From NCBI GenBank assembly GCA_029207755.1, contig JARCOQ010000006.1, positions 25,068,022 through 25,132,021 on the forward strand: 64,000 nt of DNA. Reading direction: 5' to 3'. Source of the DNA: Chamaea fasciata (taxonomy: Eukaryota > Chordata > Aves > Passeriformes > Sylviidae). A program made the position numbers and the translations under genes. Positions 23,936-37,110 of this stretch are shown here, piece after piece; position 1 is the stretch's first letter, and each line of letters opens with the position of its first letter. Under the pieces are notes generated by a model. That model searched no databases and was not told the origin of the DNA. It worked only from the letters and a program-made list of their open reading frames with translations.

Positions 23936-24058
23936 CCAAACATCTTTCTTTTTCAGGGCGATTTTCTTCTCATCTTCCTGCATTTTTTTACCACCCTGTT
24001 CCATTTTAAGAAAAATATCACAGGCTTCAAGTTGCTCCTGTGTTACATCATCAAAACG
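23936..24058 (-). CDS. Candidate internal coding exon of an unidentified gene
   Basis: On the minus strand a good acceptor (aataattttcccag|CG) and a weaker donor (GTTTGG|GTAAAT) bound exactly 123 bp, 41 codons in phase 0/0. The frame has stops immediately outside both sites (TAATAA before the acceptor, TGA nine nt after the donor GTA), so the open frame coincides with the predicted exon. The product starts RFDDVTQEQLEACDIFLKM and continues with a lysine/glutamate-rich, probably helical segment ending KKKDVW. Asp, Gln and Glu content is far above what AT-rich random sequence gives. I do not recognise the family. It does not resemble GABA-A subunits or COX7B2, the mammalian neighbour, as far as I recall. 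It could be an exon of a gene lying between GABRA2 and the next locus, a decayed gene relic, or chance. Confidence 0.4.
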
Positions 24059-24339
24059 CTGGGAAAATTATTATTTCAAAGCTAATTGTTATTAATACTT
24101 TCAATTATGTGGAACATTATTTTAAATTAAAATGATTCTTTGGTGTTCCATCCCTTAAACTGAAAAAAAATATTTTGGCAATGAAGAATTTTGTGTACTT
24201 CACTAACACAGCAGCCTCATTGAGAACAAGTCTCAAAAATTACAAATAGTACTTGTAAAGCCACGTAAGTCTTCTCAAATGACACAATGTGGCTTTATTG
24301 GGCTGAAAATGAAGGAGTAAATTTAAGTTGATCCTAAAT

Positions 24340-24702
24340 ACTGTGGGAGGACAGATAGAGATAGTGCTGAAGGCAATCTTGCCTCCATTATATTGCAGCT
24401 GTGGTAATTACCAAAGAGTGGGAACAGCCTTGCCCTCACAGCTATGGGCATGATGAAAGGGTGAGTTAGGTGGCGGGAGGTCATTGGGAGTCTGCTGGCT
24501 GTGCCATGAGGAGGGAGGGACAGGAGGTGGTGGGAGGGACAGAAAGGGTTAGGTGGCTGTGTTAGGGATAGGGAGAAGTGAGCTGGAACTGCAGAAGAAA
24601 GGGAGAGGAAGGAGGGAAAACGCCAGAGCTGCCTATGGGAGGCTACTCAGAAAAGGTATGAAAGACTTCTAGATAACGAGGTGCTGATGCTTGAAGCCTT
24701 CT
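24340..24702 (+). repeat. Interspersed ~360-bp repeat, copy 1
   Basis: From actgtgggaggacagataga to gatgcttgaagccttct this segment matches 34858-35212 at high identity, differing by substitutions and a few small indels (for example an extra segment around 24655-24675). Flanking sequence is unrelated, so the edges mark an inserted unit. Its size, TGTGGGA start and lack of coding sequence suggest a solo LTR or a SINE-sized non-autonomous element. I cannot name the family. Confidence 0.8.
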
Positions 24703-27700
24703 AAAGTTTTAACCAAAGCACTCTGAGTGCCTGGCCCTCTCTACTACAACAGAATACTAGTCAAACATATTATTTAAACAAAGGCTGCTTGTTTGCAGTT
24801 TTCACTATTTTATGTTTTGACCTTCGACTCTGTCAAAATGCACTTTGCAAAACATTGATCGTATGCATATTGTTGCTGTGTTTCCTCAAGTTCTTATGTA
24901 TCTCTGCATTCCAGTCACCTGGCAAACCAAGCTGTAGTGTTGGAAACCCAACCAGTTGTCATGACTTCCACAGGACCTGTAATTCTTTTGAAGGGTTTTC
25001 ACTTCAGACTGATTTGATGGTGAGTCCTTCGGATGTATTTCACAGAAGAATGGCAGGAACTAGCACATTATTCCACCCAAATACCTGTGTTTGAGTGAGA
25101 GCGTCTGCATGCTGCAACTTTTTAGGAAAGAAATGTGAAGAAGCTTCAAAGCCGCTCAGATTCTGTTAACAGTGTGGAATTTTGCAATAGGAGCAACAAA
25201 AGTTGCTTGATAATGTTTGCACCTTTGAGATGGCAGGGTGAGCACTCACTGGTAGGTAACTCCATGGCTTTAGTGCTATTAACCCAGATTTGTCTGCAGG
25301 TTGCTCGATACTGGATGTATCAGGATGACTCCCCCTAAAAACTTACTGATTTTCATACAGTATTTATGAAACATATTTAAGATCTAAAGTTTTTGCTTAT
25401 GGTCCACAGCATCTTTTCTGTACCTGTGATCTGATAGACTGAAAATGTAAAGGAAAATTAATACATTATCAACAAAAAAAATGGAAATTTCTAGTGTATT
25501 GGTTTTAGAATAATCTTATAAGTATTATAAGATCTTGGAAGGACTATTAACATAATATATTTATACAAGGACAATGTATATTTAATCTGTACTTAATGGT
25601 GATATAATAATGGGTTTCCCCATAGGGAATGACAATATGATTTTCATCTTCCTGAATTAATAATCTTGTAGAATACTGAAGACTGTTTTTATATTTCACT
25701 TACAGGCAGAAAGAAGAAATCTTTTCTGGGCAAGTAAGGAAACCTCTAAAACCAAACAAAGATGTGGCCATTGAGAACTGAGAACTAATTAACTCAAGGC
25801 GAGTATCCAGAAAAATTAATGCTGGACTGTGGGGAGTTCAACGACTTGGAAGGTAACAGTTTAAAATGAAGCATTTACAGCCCTGAATAGTTAAGACCTT
25901 GTGAATGACTATATTCTTTCAGAAGGCATGAAACATCAAAGGCAAGAGGAACAGAAATAAATCTGTGCACAAAAAGAGCTGAGAAAGAGAAAGGAAGAAC
26001 TTTCATTGTGTTCACAGAAGGGAAGGATTCCTCAAGATTCTCAAAGTCTACTCAGGACGTAGTGACCACTACTACCGCACTAGGAGCAGGGGCATGGATG
26101 CATCATGGATGCAGAGACATTGTCAAATGATCGTGTGTAAGGGTCCAGATACACTGGGTACCCCTTAGGTGATGTGCCTGGTGCATGCTCCAGCTGTGTC
26201 AGGATCTTCAGCACCCGGTGTGTCCCATGTCTGCAAGAAGCTTCTTTCTATACTGTTGCCAAATTCAGTGTTCATTAGTCAGAAACAGAGAAAGAGTGTT
26301 GGTTCTGAATCACTGGTGTAAAGTGGCACTGTAAAGCAGTTGTGATCCTAGGACACACCAGGAAGATTTTTGCAGGAGAAATAAAGTGTTAGTACCTCAG
26401 TGTATGATGCTTATGTGGTCCTGTCAGGCAAAATAATGTTCAGCTTTTAAGTGGGTTTTTCAGAAGAAGGAATTGAACCTTAGAACATCTGTCCAAAAGA
26501 GCCATGGAAATGACAGGATTGCTTGCATTACAGAAGAAAGTCAAGAGATTTTTCCTTGTGCCTAGTACAGTGTCAGCTGAGGAAAGAGGGGCAAAAAGAG
26601 GTAGGAAGCTCTGACAAGGTGTTCTTAGGAAACACTAAAGCAAAAAAGAGAGATGGCTGCTGAAGGACAAAAAAGGTGGTCTCAAATAGATGCATCTGTG
26701 AAAATAGAGGATTTCTAGCAAAGTGGAACAGCTGCAATAGGAGGCTGTGAGAAAGACACAACTGTTGGTAAGAAAAAGGGAGCAAACCAGCTGTTTGAGC
26801 ATCATTTTTCTGGATGCTTGTTTTGGGATATATTTCTCATTCTTTGATTAAACTGTGAAAATACTGGAAGCCCCTCTTTTATCATCTTCAACTATATTTT
26901 CTACTGAAAGACAGTGTTGACTGGGAAAATTATAGACAGGAGCAGATGAGTTATTTTACTTTCATTTATCTTGAATGTTTCAGCACTATTGCTTGGTAGT
27001 AGAAGAAAAAAATTGAATGATAGCAATAATTTTGTAAAAAATATGGCAGAAAATTGAGGAACACACTTTATCGTAAGTGTCTATAGACACTGCTGATGAT
27101 TGTTAGTTTGGAGACAGTGGTAGCATCTATTGCACAGATATTTAAATACCACCACTGTCCAGTTTTTGGACAAATAAAAAACTGGAACTGTCTTGCAGAA
27201 AATTGTATTTTGGAACAAATAATGTGTATACTGATTCCTTATACATGAAACTTGCCCTTTTCCAAGTAACATCAATATGTTAGCTCATTATGGCTATGAA
27301 AAAAATATAGTATTAAAATATGTTACCATGCCTGCTCTAGAACTTTTAAACACAAAATTACCTTTTTTTTCCTGAGATTTCTTAGCTGGTTGAGACAAAT
27401 TCTATGTTCTTCCAAAAGACAAAGAGAACAAGCTACAGTTCTTTCCCTTGATTTATAAGACTAGAATTTTCCCCTTAAGGATCAATATGGATACAGTGAC
27501 ATCACAGATGTATATTTTATAGCAACATATATTCTGAGTACCTCAGAACAGTAAGGTACATTCTGACAGAAGTCAGAAGTAAGGGAGGTTTCTCAAGGTT
27601 CATGAAAATGTATGTGTGGATGAAGATCAAGTTTGGAGATCTTCCGCTGCATGGGAAAATATTTTTACAAAACTGTCAAAGTATGTATTAAAAAATATTT

Positions 27701-28816
27701 TTAATATTATAACATCTCATTATCATTTTACTGTATAGTGAAAATTACTGGCCCTACAGCATCACCATAATTTATTTGATATGCTACTACCTCAAATTTA
27801 TTCTTTCTCTATTAGAGAGAGCCATAACATATGTGTGTATATATATCTACACACTAAAAGCTGTGATTGATTAGGCCTGATTTTGATTAACCAGATACGC
27901 ACTGTTCATTTTCATCCCAAAAGGGATGGAAGGTAAAAAATGAATGAAAAATGTTAGCAAAGTCATTTAAGAATGAATGTGATTAGAATCCATATCCTTC
28001 TTACTATACCCATAACTCTCAAGAGCAAATGGCAAATGTATTCCAGCCACTAGCAAGCAAAGATTAGATAATAAATCTCAGAAAAATCAGAGGTTAATAG
28101 AAGACCATAATAAGGAAAGAAAATTATCTCATGAATTCAATTAGGAACGTTGATATCTAAGGCTAAAAGTAGAAACCAGAGATTTGGAGATACCTGGACT
28201 TGGAGTTGTATGTCATTGAAACAAGAAAATATAGAACATAAATGCTTTTTGGTAGAGAGAAGTCAGTTTTACGCAGGTGGAAGAGGGACAGAAGTATTTA
28301 GTCCACTACAAAAGCTTCTTTAGTAGATAGATTGGATACTCTTGTTTTGCTGTATTAAAGCTGGGGTAAGTATTTGAGTTTCCTACAGTGTGATCATCTG
28401 TCAAAGCCAGTCTCAATGGTCAGGAATCCCTTCCTCTATCGTTTCACAAGGGGGTGTATTCCTCAGTGAATTCTACGGCCTTGTTTTTAACCTTGATAAG
28501 TTAAAGAAGATAAATAGCTAAGTATAAATTAAAAAAAAAAAAAGTTTTCTCTGACTTTGGGCTGTTATTACTATGAGATTCAGTTAACAGAGTAGCCTAC
28601 AACTTCTATCAACTCACTTCCAAGTCCTTTTCCAGAATTACAAACCAGAAATACAGAAAAGATTTTACAGAATGTTTTTTTATGATGTTTGCAAAAATCA
28701 TAAAAGAAAATTCTCCTATTCTAAAGAAAAAAAATACAGGGATAAATGTAGTAGGACATTCATAAAATTTGAAGTTAGAAAATATGTCTTTCTGCAGCAG
28801 AAAGCAATTAAGTACT

Positions 28817-28842
28817 GGGGGGGGCGGGGGGGGGGGGGGGGG
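28817..28842 (+). repeat. G8-C-G17 tract
   Basis: Twenty-five G residues are interrupted by one C, followed by TGTGTG. It is strongly G-quadruplex prone and likely to be length-variable or misassembled. Confidence 0.95.
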
Positions 28843-29040
28843 TGTGTGAAGGAATGTCTCCTGGAGCTCAAGGAATAGTTGTTCACACACTTGGCCAGGA
28901 GAGGGACTGCTGATGTCTGAGTCATGCTATGCCCAGCAGAAGCTGCCTTAGTTGTGCCAGAAAGGCATTTCCAGGACAGCGCTGCTGCTAGGCAGGGGGT
29001 TTTGCTTTTGATACTAAACTGCAGCATGAAAACTTTTACT

Positions 29041-29556
29041 TTCAGGAAAGGGAATGAAATCTTGCGATTTCAATGAGGATTAATTGGGCAAGCTTTGGTC
29101 TCTTTCCCTGCACTTCTTGTCATCCCATTCACTTTTATTGTTTTCACTTGGGTTTGGAATTTTTCCTTTTTTTATTTTTTTTTTTTACATTCAATTTCTT
29201 CAAATTCTTCTCCTGTGCCTTTAATTACATTTCTTCCCTTATTTCAGGGTTTGAATTGGAGTAATTTTGCCAGGTTTTGGTCCTTTTCACTGCCCCTCAT
29301 TTCCCTTTCAGGAAAGGGAAAGCTTGCAATTTCGATGAGGATTAATGGGGCAAGCTTTGGTCCCTTTCCTTGCACTTCTTGTTATCCCAGTCACTTATTG
29401 TTTTCACCTGGTTTTGGAATTTTTCCTTCTTTTATCTGTAAGATTTCATTTCTTAATTTCTTCTCCTCTCTCTTTATTTAGATTTCTTCCCTGACTTCAG
29501 GATTTGAATTTGAGTAATTTTGGCAAGTTTTGGTCCTTTTCACTGCCCCTCATTTC
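29041..29556 (+). repeat. 266-bp tandem duplication with internal half-unit similarity
   Basis: A unit beginning ttcaggaaaggga at 29041 recurs at 29307 and runs to about 29556, with moderate divergence and a few indels. Within each unit the motif gcaagctttggtc...ctgcac/ctgccc occurs twice (about 29088, 29268, 29351 and 29523), so the array appears to be built from an older, shorter duplication. A TTTCCTGAAAGGA motif near 29690-29703 may be a further degraded, inverted piece. Confidence 0.8.
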
Positions 29557-32500
29557 ACATCAATCCATTTGGTTGTAATCACTCCATTTCCAAATTTTCT
29601 CGTTTTTTTTCAATTGCACTGTTTTTCATCATACCTCTGTTCCTGAGCGTTTGTTTAGGCTTTGTTCCCTGATTTCAAGATTTCAGTCCCTTTCCTGAAA
29701 GGAAGAACTGGAGTTTCAGGTAACTGCCCAAGCTTTCAAAAAATGCACACCCACCTCAAAGTGCTGCACTGTACCCTAATGGACAAAGGGGTTTATTTAG
29801 ATTTAAAATGACAAGACATTTCTCCAGGCTTAAGGGAATTAATTATACAGCAACTACTATACAACTAAAACTCAGCAATATCCAAGCTGTTTGTTTGTAG
29901 GCTGAAAGTACTAGTCAGCCAGTGTCCAGCATTCCTTTCCCCTCCTCTTCCTCCTTTACCTGCCAGGCAAGTCTTTGGCCTTCTCTGCACATTCCCTGCT
30001 TCATTTTACAAGTGCAGGCTGGACCATTAGTTCTCCCAATACTAAAAAGACACAGTGATCTCTGTTTTAACTTGTATACATTTATGTTTCCAATAAAGGG
30101 CCCAGAGTTCCAAAGAAAGCTTTGAAATACATATTTTTATCATCCTTCTCTCCCTCATTTTATGTAATTACCCAATGCCTTTTGGTTTCAAACATTTTCA
30201 ATTTGCAGACCTCTAGAATCCTCCCTGTGGAGTTATGTAGTAAATTTTAGCCTGCTAACATTTCACAGTTCCATTTCTCAGAGCCTTAGAGAAGGAACCC
30301 ATAGACTTTACGAATTAAAACCCACCATAGTGTCCAAGCCTTATTGTGACTGCAGCCAGCCAGTGGATGTGTCCTGTGACTTCAATTGTACCATTTGATT
30401 TTACAGGCCTTCCTAAAGACAGAGGGATATAATTCCCAATTTAACAGTATTGAGTTGGTGAGAATTGACTTACATACATATATTGAAGACAATTTTGTAT
30501 TTCCCCATCAGACCTTTGCCAATGGTGGTTTACTTTAAAGGGATATAACTATGAGAAATTCTTCTTTTATATCTTTATTTCTATCAGTCAAGTGCAAACA
30601 TATCAAGAAACTCAAGAAATCACTTTAACTCTATGCATGTACTTTTCAGCCAGAGGAATAGTATTTTGGAGAGCAAATTTCCCTTCTGCATGTGCAGTTG
30701 TCACCTCAGATAGGGCATCCAGGAGGAAAATGGGCCTGTCTTAGTCTGACTTGTCTCTCATTTTTCCAGTCATTGGTGTGTGCACAGTCCTAGGCATCCT
30801 GTGCTGAGCCAGACAGTTGAAGCTGTGTCCAAACTAGGACTTAAGGAGAATCCAGACCTCATGTTAGACGCCTCAACACACAGGGGATGCAAAAGAGGGA
30901 GAGCTCAATGTCCAGAACAGCTGCCTGGTTTTTACACACATCTTCTCCTGAGTTTACAGTGACTTTAAATATCAGGTTTTCTATTTTTTTAAAAAATACT
31001 GAGGCACTTGGTTCTTACATTCTAGGCCAATATTTATCTGCCACATACATTCTGACCCACCTCTCCCATAATGGCACCCCAGTAACTCTCCTACTTCTGT
31101 GTGACACTATGGAAACTTGTCTCTCAACATAGAACAACCTCCATCTCAGTTATGTGATCATAGGCTGCTATGTAGAAACAAAAGGAATTACCAAACAGGA
31201 TGGAGATTATGAGAATATTCAGGAATATTGCTGTCAAGGCATGTTCCTTCAAAGCTATTCCCACAAGGGGATATGTTCTGTAGAAAAAAAACCCCATAAA
31301 AAACCACACCAACAAAACCCAAGAAGAAACAAGCAAATACCCTGCCACTGCACACACAGAGACACACAGGGTTTTTGTTACTCTGCACTCTCACTGAGAT
31401 TTCTGAAGAATTTGCCTGGAAAAATAAAACAGAGAGAGAAAAGTTAAGTTACTCTTTCTTTTCCCCATATGCTTCAGATTTGTCTAATTTGGGTGAAGGG
31501 TGGTGGGTGGGTATTTTGGATTTTCAAGGACACTTGCTCCAGTTGTACAGAAAAGCTCAGCATCCATTCTACTTTTGGGAGAGCAGAAAGTATGTAAGTA
31601 GCTAGCAAAGTAGAAACACCAAAATCTGTAAATCCTTGCTTGAACTTAATGCCCAAGCTTCTGCCTATAGGTGAGACTTATTCCCCATTGGTGCAAATCC
31701 TTTTAATCAATGTATTACTTCAAATCATATACACTGTAAAATAAAGTAATTTGTGTTTTAATTTCCTGTGCTGCAAAGAAATGTGCTCCCTATTATCAAA
31801 AGTGTCTGATACACGAGTCACACAAAACATTTTTTGGAGAAAAAGTTTAAAATCCAGTGGCTTATGCAGCATGAGACAGGAAAATGTTGCATGAAAATGC
31901 AAGCTGTGCTGTGTAGAGGTTTGTGCAAAGCAATCACTGTTTTTTAAAGCTATTTCATGGGAGTATTTTAAAGAGCTGTTAACCCAACTTCTCATTCACG
32001 TGTAGGAGTTTCATAAAAATTCATTTTAGAATATAAAATAAATGTCCCCCGGCCATTTCAAAGAGATTGTATCCCTTGTTGTTTCAATATATTAAGATGC
32101 TGAGCATATGATTTTATGTAAAGTTTCAATATGACTAATAACGTTGAATTAGAGTGTTAAATAATCAGTCCTTAAAATAAGTGTGGGAAGAGACAAACTA
32201 AGGCATTGCTATTTTCTTCCTCTGAATTCATAGCAATAGTTCTGCTATTGCCCTCTAAGTTGTTTTTTTTTTTTCATGGTGCATTCACATGTTTAATAAG
32301 TATTTCAATCCAAATAAAGGTTTAAACAGACAACAAGAGTAAAAAAAATCTTAAATTTCATCAAGCCAGGGACACAAATATGTCAGATATATTTGAAACC
32401 AACTACATTAGTAAATTTTGTTCATTTAGGCCCTTTTTACAATAAAGTTCCCTTTAGTGTTAATTTATTTAAGTAGACTGAAAAGCCATTTAATTAATTT

Positions 32501-34857
32501 AGTCATCATGGTCAACAGAAATCTTTTCCCTCTGATTTCAAGAGACATGACTGCTATTCCTTTAAGTATTTTTGCCAGTGAATTCTTATGATACAGACTG
32601 CACATTTCAGCCCTGATATGCAGTATTTGCTTCCATCCCAGAGGCACTACTGAACATATAAATGACTGCTTTTTGTTCAAAGATCACATGAGTTACACAG
32701 GGTAAAGAATCTGAGTTAAATATAATCAAATTTTAACACTGTGCTATAAAGTTACAGCCTGGATTATTTTTGCCTGCTTGTAGTCAAGAGATTTAAACAA
32801 GCATTTCCAATAATCTCATTTCAACATTTTAGATTGACACTTTACAATAGCTATAGTTGGGTCAATTAAATGTTTGGGTACCAGAATGAGGAAGGAAGGA
32901 GACTTTATTTGAATTGATTGACTTTTCCAGCTGCTCTCTGAAATACATCCATAGTATGCTCACTATCCTTGTCCCACTCAAAAGACACTACTTTGACTGT
33001 AAAATGAGATTTCAGCTTCAACATCAGAGAAGTGATGGGAACAAAGAAATGTAGAATTATTGTCATTAGCTATAATTTTTTTCCTTGAAAATTATTTATC
33101 TCAAAAAGAAAGAAATAAACTTCTAATCAAACATTTTAATTCAGTGGAACCAAGCACTTTGACATCCTATAGATACTGGCTTTCTAACTGATAACACTGT
33201 TTCTAAATATATATGAGACTGCTCTGACATAAGGATTGCTATGCAGAAGTGTATGGGTGAAGTACACCCAGTAAGTTTTATAAGAAAAACTTTTTCTTTC
33301 CTTATGCAAAAATACGTTTTTTTTTTTTTCTTTAAGAGCTTGGAGAAGAGGATCACCTTTTTCCTTTGAAATTTTAATTTCAGTTCTTAAAAGAATCTGA
33401 AGTGACACTTAAAATGTTTTGAGCCTTTGTGCTTAGTTGCAATTAAAACCTTCACCAAACTGAAACATGCCCTCATTACTTAATGTTCAACCGTGGTGAC
33501 AAGTGTGAGCTCTCTCTCATCAGGAATAAGTGCTTGGGCATCTTAAAGAAAATGAATAGAAATTCTGTCCTATCATATGTCTCAGCTCAATTTACTCTCC
33601 ATTCCAAATGAACATTGTTTTTACATGGACATTTAATAAGCATTTCAAGCTTCTAGACTGATCTCAAGTTTATGGCTTTCCACTAACTATTGCACAGGCA
33701 TCAGTACAAGTGGCGTTGTAGTATTTGTGCTGACATGTAGTGGTGGAAATCTCTGCAGTGTGTATGTCTGGAAGATATTGCTCTCCAGAAATAGTGTGTC
33801 TATGGTGGCAACCGGGGGACACAGAAAGTTAATTTCCCATATTATCCACTGGAAAAAGCTATTTTAAATGAACAGATTTTAAAATGAACAGATAGAGAGT
33901 ACATCAGAAAATTGCTTGTCTCTCCAACTCGTGATATTGAAATAGCACTTGGGGACTTATTTGTGATAATCTGGTGATTCACTGGATGGAGCTGAAGAAA
34001 CAATGTCCCCCCTGTTGACAATGATAAGCAAGAATGAGATTTCTTATTACTGCCCATGTACTTGCTGAAATTACTACTCAAGTACTTTTTGATATTGCTA
34101 TTTTTCCTTCTGTTGTAATTAAAACAACACCAGAACCCTGCCTTCTGATGTGTTTCAATTAAACCAAAGACAGCTTCTCCATGAAATCCTATCCAAGAGG
34201 TTTACAAGGGGAACAAGAGGCAATATACTAACTTTAACACACAAAAGTTTTTAGCACTTTCACTATTTAGTAGGGCCTTTATCTCAGAGTTGCACTTCCA
34301 AATACTCATGAGAGTCCAGATGATTTTGTTTTTTCTGAGGTTGCATCCTCATTACTAATTTAACTGCAGTAGGATTCCTGGTTGATCCTTGATACCAGAG
34401 GTACTCAGAATGCAAGAGTTCCAGTGTGTTACCTGAGTGTTTATCATGTAATTACTCTGATAAAATTCCATATTCTTTCAATAGCTGATTTGATGGAAGG
34501 AAAATAAGTGTGGAAACACACTCCATGATCTGATCCAACACTTCAGCCTGATTCAGAGATGTGACAGTAAATGTAATTTGCATGCCAGGTACCAGGTTTA
34601 TTAACTAGTAGCTGAGCGACATTTTCTTTCTCTGCACACATAAATTGGGTTTGGCTGTTACTTAAGTCCTCAGCCAAAAGCCCAGCCCCTTCATGGATTG
34701 ACAACTAAGACCTCATGCCTGCAGAGCCAAGACCTATTCATATCAGTCACAAGTCATGGGGAATGGAGCCTTTAGCCTAGTCCTGCACACTGAAGTACTT
34801 GACTCATTAGAGGGAGTATGAAAAATGATTATTGCTTAAAAGGACTGGGATTAAGTT

Positions 34858-35212
34858 ACTGTGGGAAGACAGATAGAGATAGTACTGGAGGCAATTTTGC
34901 CTTCAATATATTGCAGCTGTGATAATTACCAAAGAGTGGGAACAGCCTTGCCCTCACAGCTATGGGCATGATAAAAGGGTGAGTTAGGTGGTGGGAGGTC
35001 ATTGGGAGTCTGCTGGCTGTGCCATGAGGAGGAAGGGACAGGAGGTTGAGTGAGGGACAGACAGGGTGAGGTGGCCATGCTAGGGACAGGTAGGAGCTAG
35101 CTGGAACTGCAGAAGAAAGAGAGAGGAAGGTGAGAAAGAACCAGAGTTGTGTGGAGCTGCCCATGGGATGCTACATAGAAAATAACAAGGTGCTGGTGCT
35201 TGAAGCCTTCTT
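34858..35212 (+). repeat. Interspersed ~360-bp repeat, copy 2
   Basis: This is the second copy of the unit at 24340-24702, in the same orientation 10.5 kb away. It shares both end motifs (tactgtggg and gcttgaagccttct). A 102-codon antisense frame across it is incidental. Confidence 0.8.
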
Positions 35213-36944
35213 TGGTGTCAGTCGTACCTCCTCTGTCAAGTTACTGCTGTGGGATATATCGAGCATTTTCCCCTAGAGACTTTTCTCTTAATCACACGAG
35301 CTATGTCTCTATTGCCAAGTAAAACCAGGCAGGCAAGTCCCCACACGTTTAAGGACACTCTGACATAGCAAGTGAGATGGTATGGTCCAAAACAGGGACA
35401 GGTAGCAAGCTATCAGTTCAGTAATTCAGATAGTCAGGAGACCAATATTTGATCTCAGTTTCTAGGTCTCTTGTTAACAAAATAGTGGCATGATAGAAAT
35501 GCTCAGTAACCCACTGCACAGAACCATGGCTAAAATCACAGTCCTCAAGCATCTGCCTTTCTGCAGTAGTCACTTCTGTCAATGGCACAGGGCTCCCTCT
35601 TTCCCCAGACTGTCCAGAGATGGATTGGCTTAGGACACAGATCTAATGTTTGGTCCATACCACTTGGAAATGGGCCAGTCCTAGGGGACAAGAAGAAGGA
35701 AATAGCAAAAGGGAGGTGACAACAGATATTAGTAAATAAAAAGGCAGAGAAGTTCTGTCCATCTCATGTCCAGTTCTAGTGACACAGCTCTTTCTTTACT
35801 GTTTCTTTATAATTTTTATCTGTGGACCTATGTGCGTATGTTTTTATAAGCAAGAGGCAGTTTCATATTACAGCTAAAGGTAACTAACCCCCAGCTGCAA
35901 TCAAGTGGTCCCAACATTCTTATTGTGCTATTTCCTTAGCATTTGTCTCACTTGCAATGAACCAGTTTCAAACCCTAAACTACACAACTGCACCCTAATT
36001 TCTGTCAGCTCACGTCCATGAATAAATTAACCATTGAACAGGACCCCATCATGGTGAGGCTGTACTGGAACCCAGAAAGGAAGGTGCTTAACTGAGAGGC
36101 AGAAGGAGGAGCAGAACTGGCCTTATTGTCAGCCATCAGCTATTTGACAGGCTCAGCTGTACTTGCAAACACACTGTCAGCTAAGAAGATTTTTATTTAG
36201 CAGAGATTTTTTTGGACCTAACAATATCTACTATTGCATGCATACATTTTTACACAAGAAAGATTTATTAAGACCTGAAAATACAATTAATAGATAGATT
36301 TAGATACATGGGTCAGTTTGAAACTGGAACACTTTCTACTTCTTAGGATGTGATGTCTATCCAGTCTTACCTTGAATCTCATGTCAAAAGTAAGATCCCA
36401 GGATATACCTGCTGCTTCCTTTTCAGTGAAGGAGCCATAAGTACATAAGCAGCAAGAAAGCTCTGTAGTCTGAAACCTTTGGTTATCCTTTTAGAGGACT
36501 GCTTTCTGGGCATGTAGAGAGTAAATAATTTCTATGGGCTGAATCTCTCAGAACATCACTACATTATTAATAGATGATTGAATTTAGCTAGTTAAACAAG
36601 GAATGGTTTCTGAAGTTAGATTGGATTTCAACCACCTTTTTTGGATTTATGGTTTTTTATCCACTACTTGCTTCCTGTGCATGGATTGCCACACAGGTAT
36701 AATTCCTATATAATACTAAAATGCATAGCTGCTAGGCAATATTAATCCTTTCTACCATCATGCTGGATATTTTATTGCCCTCCCACTGCCCCCGCCCCCA
36801 CCCCCATTGGATCTTTCCCTAAAAATGCTTTTTAACTTCATCTTGAAATTGCATTGTTGCATTTTCCTAGTCATGCCTTCCCACTTCTCCCACCTCCCAC
36901 CAGAGATCCTTCTGCTGCTAATTTTTCATTGAGCTCTAGCATAG

Positions 36945-37110
36945 CATAGAAGCCAAAAATGTCTTGGGTTGGAAGGGACCTTAAAGAGCATCTAGTTCCA
37001 ACCCCTCTCCCATGGGGTGAAACATCTTCCTCCAGACCAGGTTGCTCACAGCTCCATCCAACCCGGCCTGGAACACCTGCAGGGACAGGGGCACCCACAA
37101 CTTCTCTGAT
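36945..37110 (-). mobile_element. CR1 LINE 3' fragment
   Basis: The plus strand reads as the reverse complement of a CR1 3' region: 'cttgggttggaagggacctt', 'gagcatctagttccaacccc', then a divergent middle and 'acctgcagggacaggggcacccacaacttctct'. The terminal octamer repeat is lost or degraded. Confidence 0.85.

Larger units (their letters stand above)
24703..34857. other. Intergenic or intronic sequence, no recognised gene
   Basis: Apart from the G-tract at 28817-28842 and the tandem array at 29041-29556, this 10-kb stretch is AT-rich with no recognised coding exon. It lies between the two copies of the ~360-bp repeat but contains no primer-binding site or long retroviral-type reading frame next to either copy, so it does not look like the inside of one provirus. 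Confidence 0.6.

Noticed and set aside
24340..35212. One complete provirus flanked by the two ~360-bp repeats
   Set aside because: No primer-binding site after copy 1, no polypurine tract before copy 2, and no retroviral-type reading frames between them.
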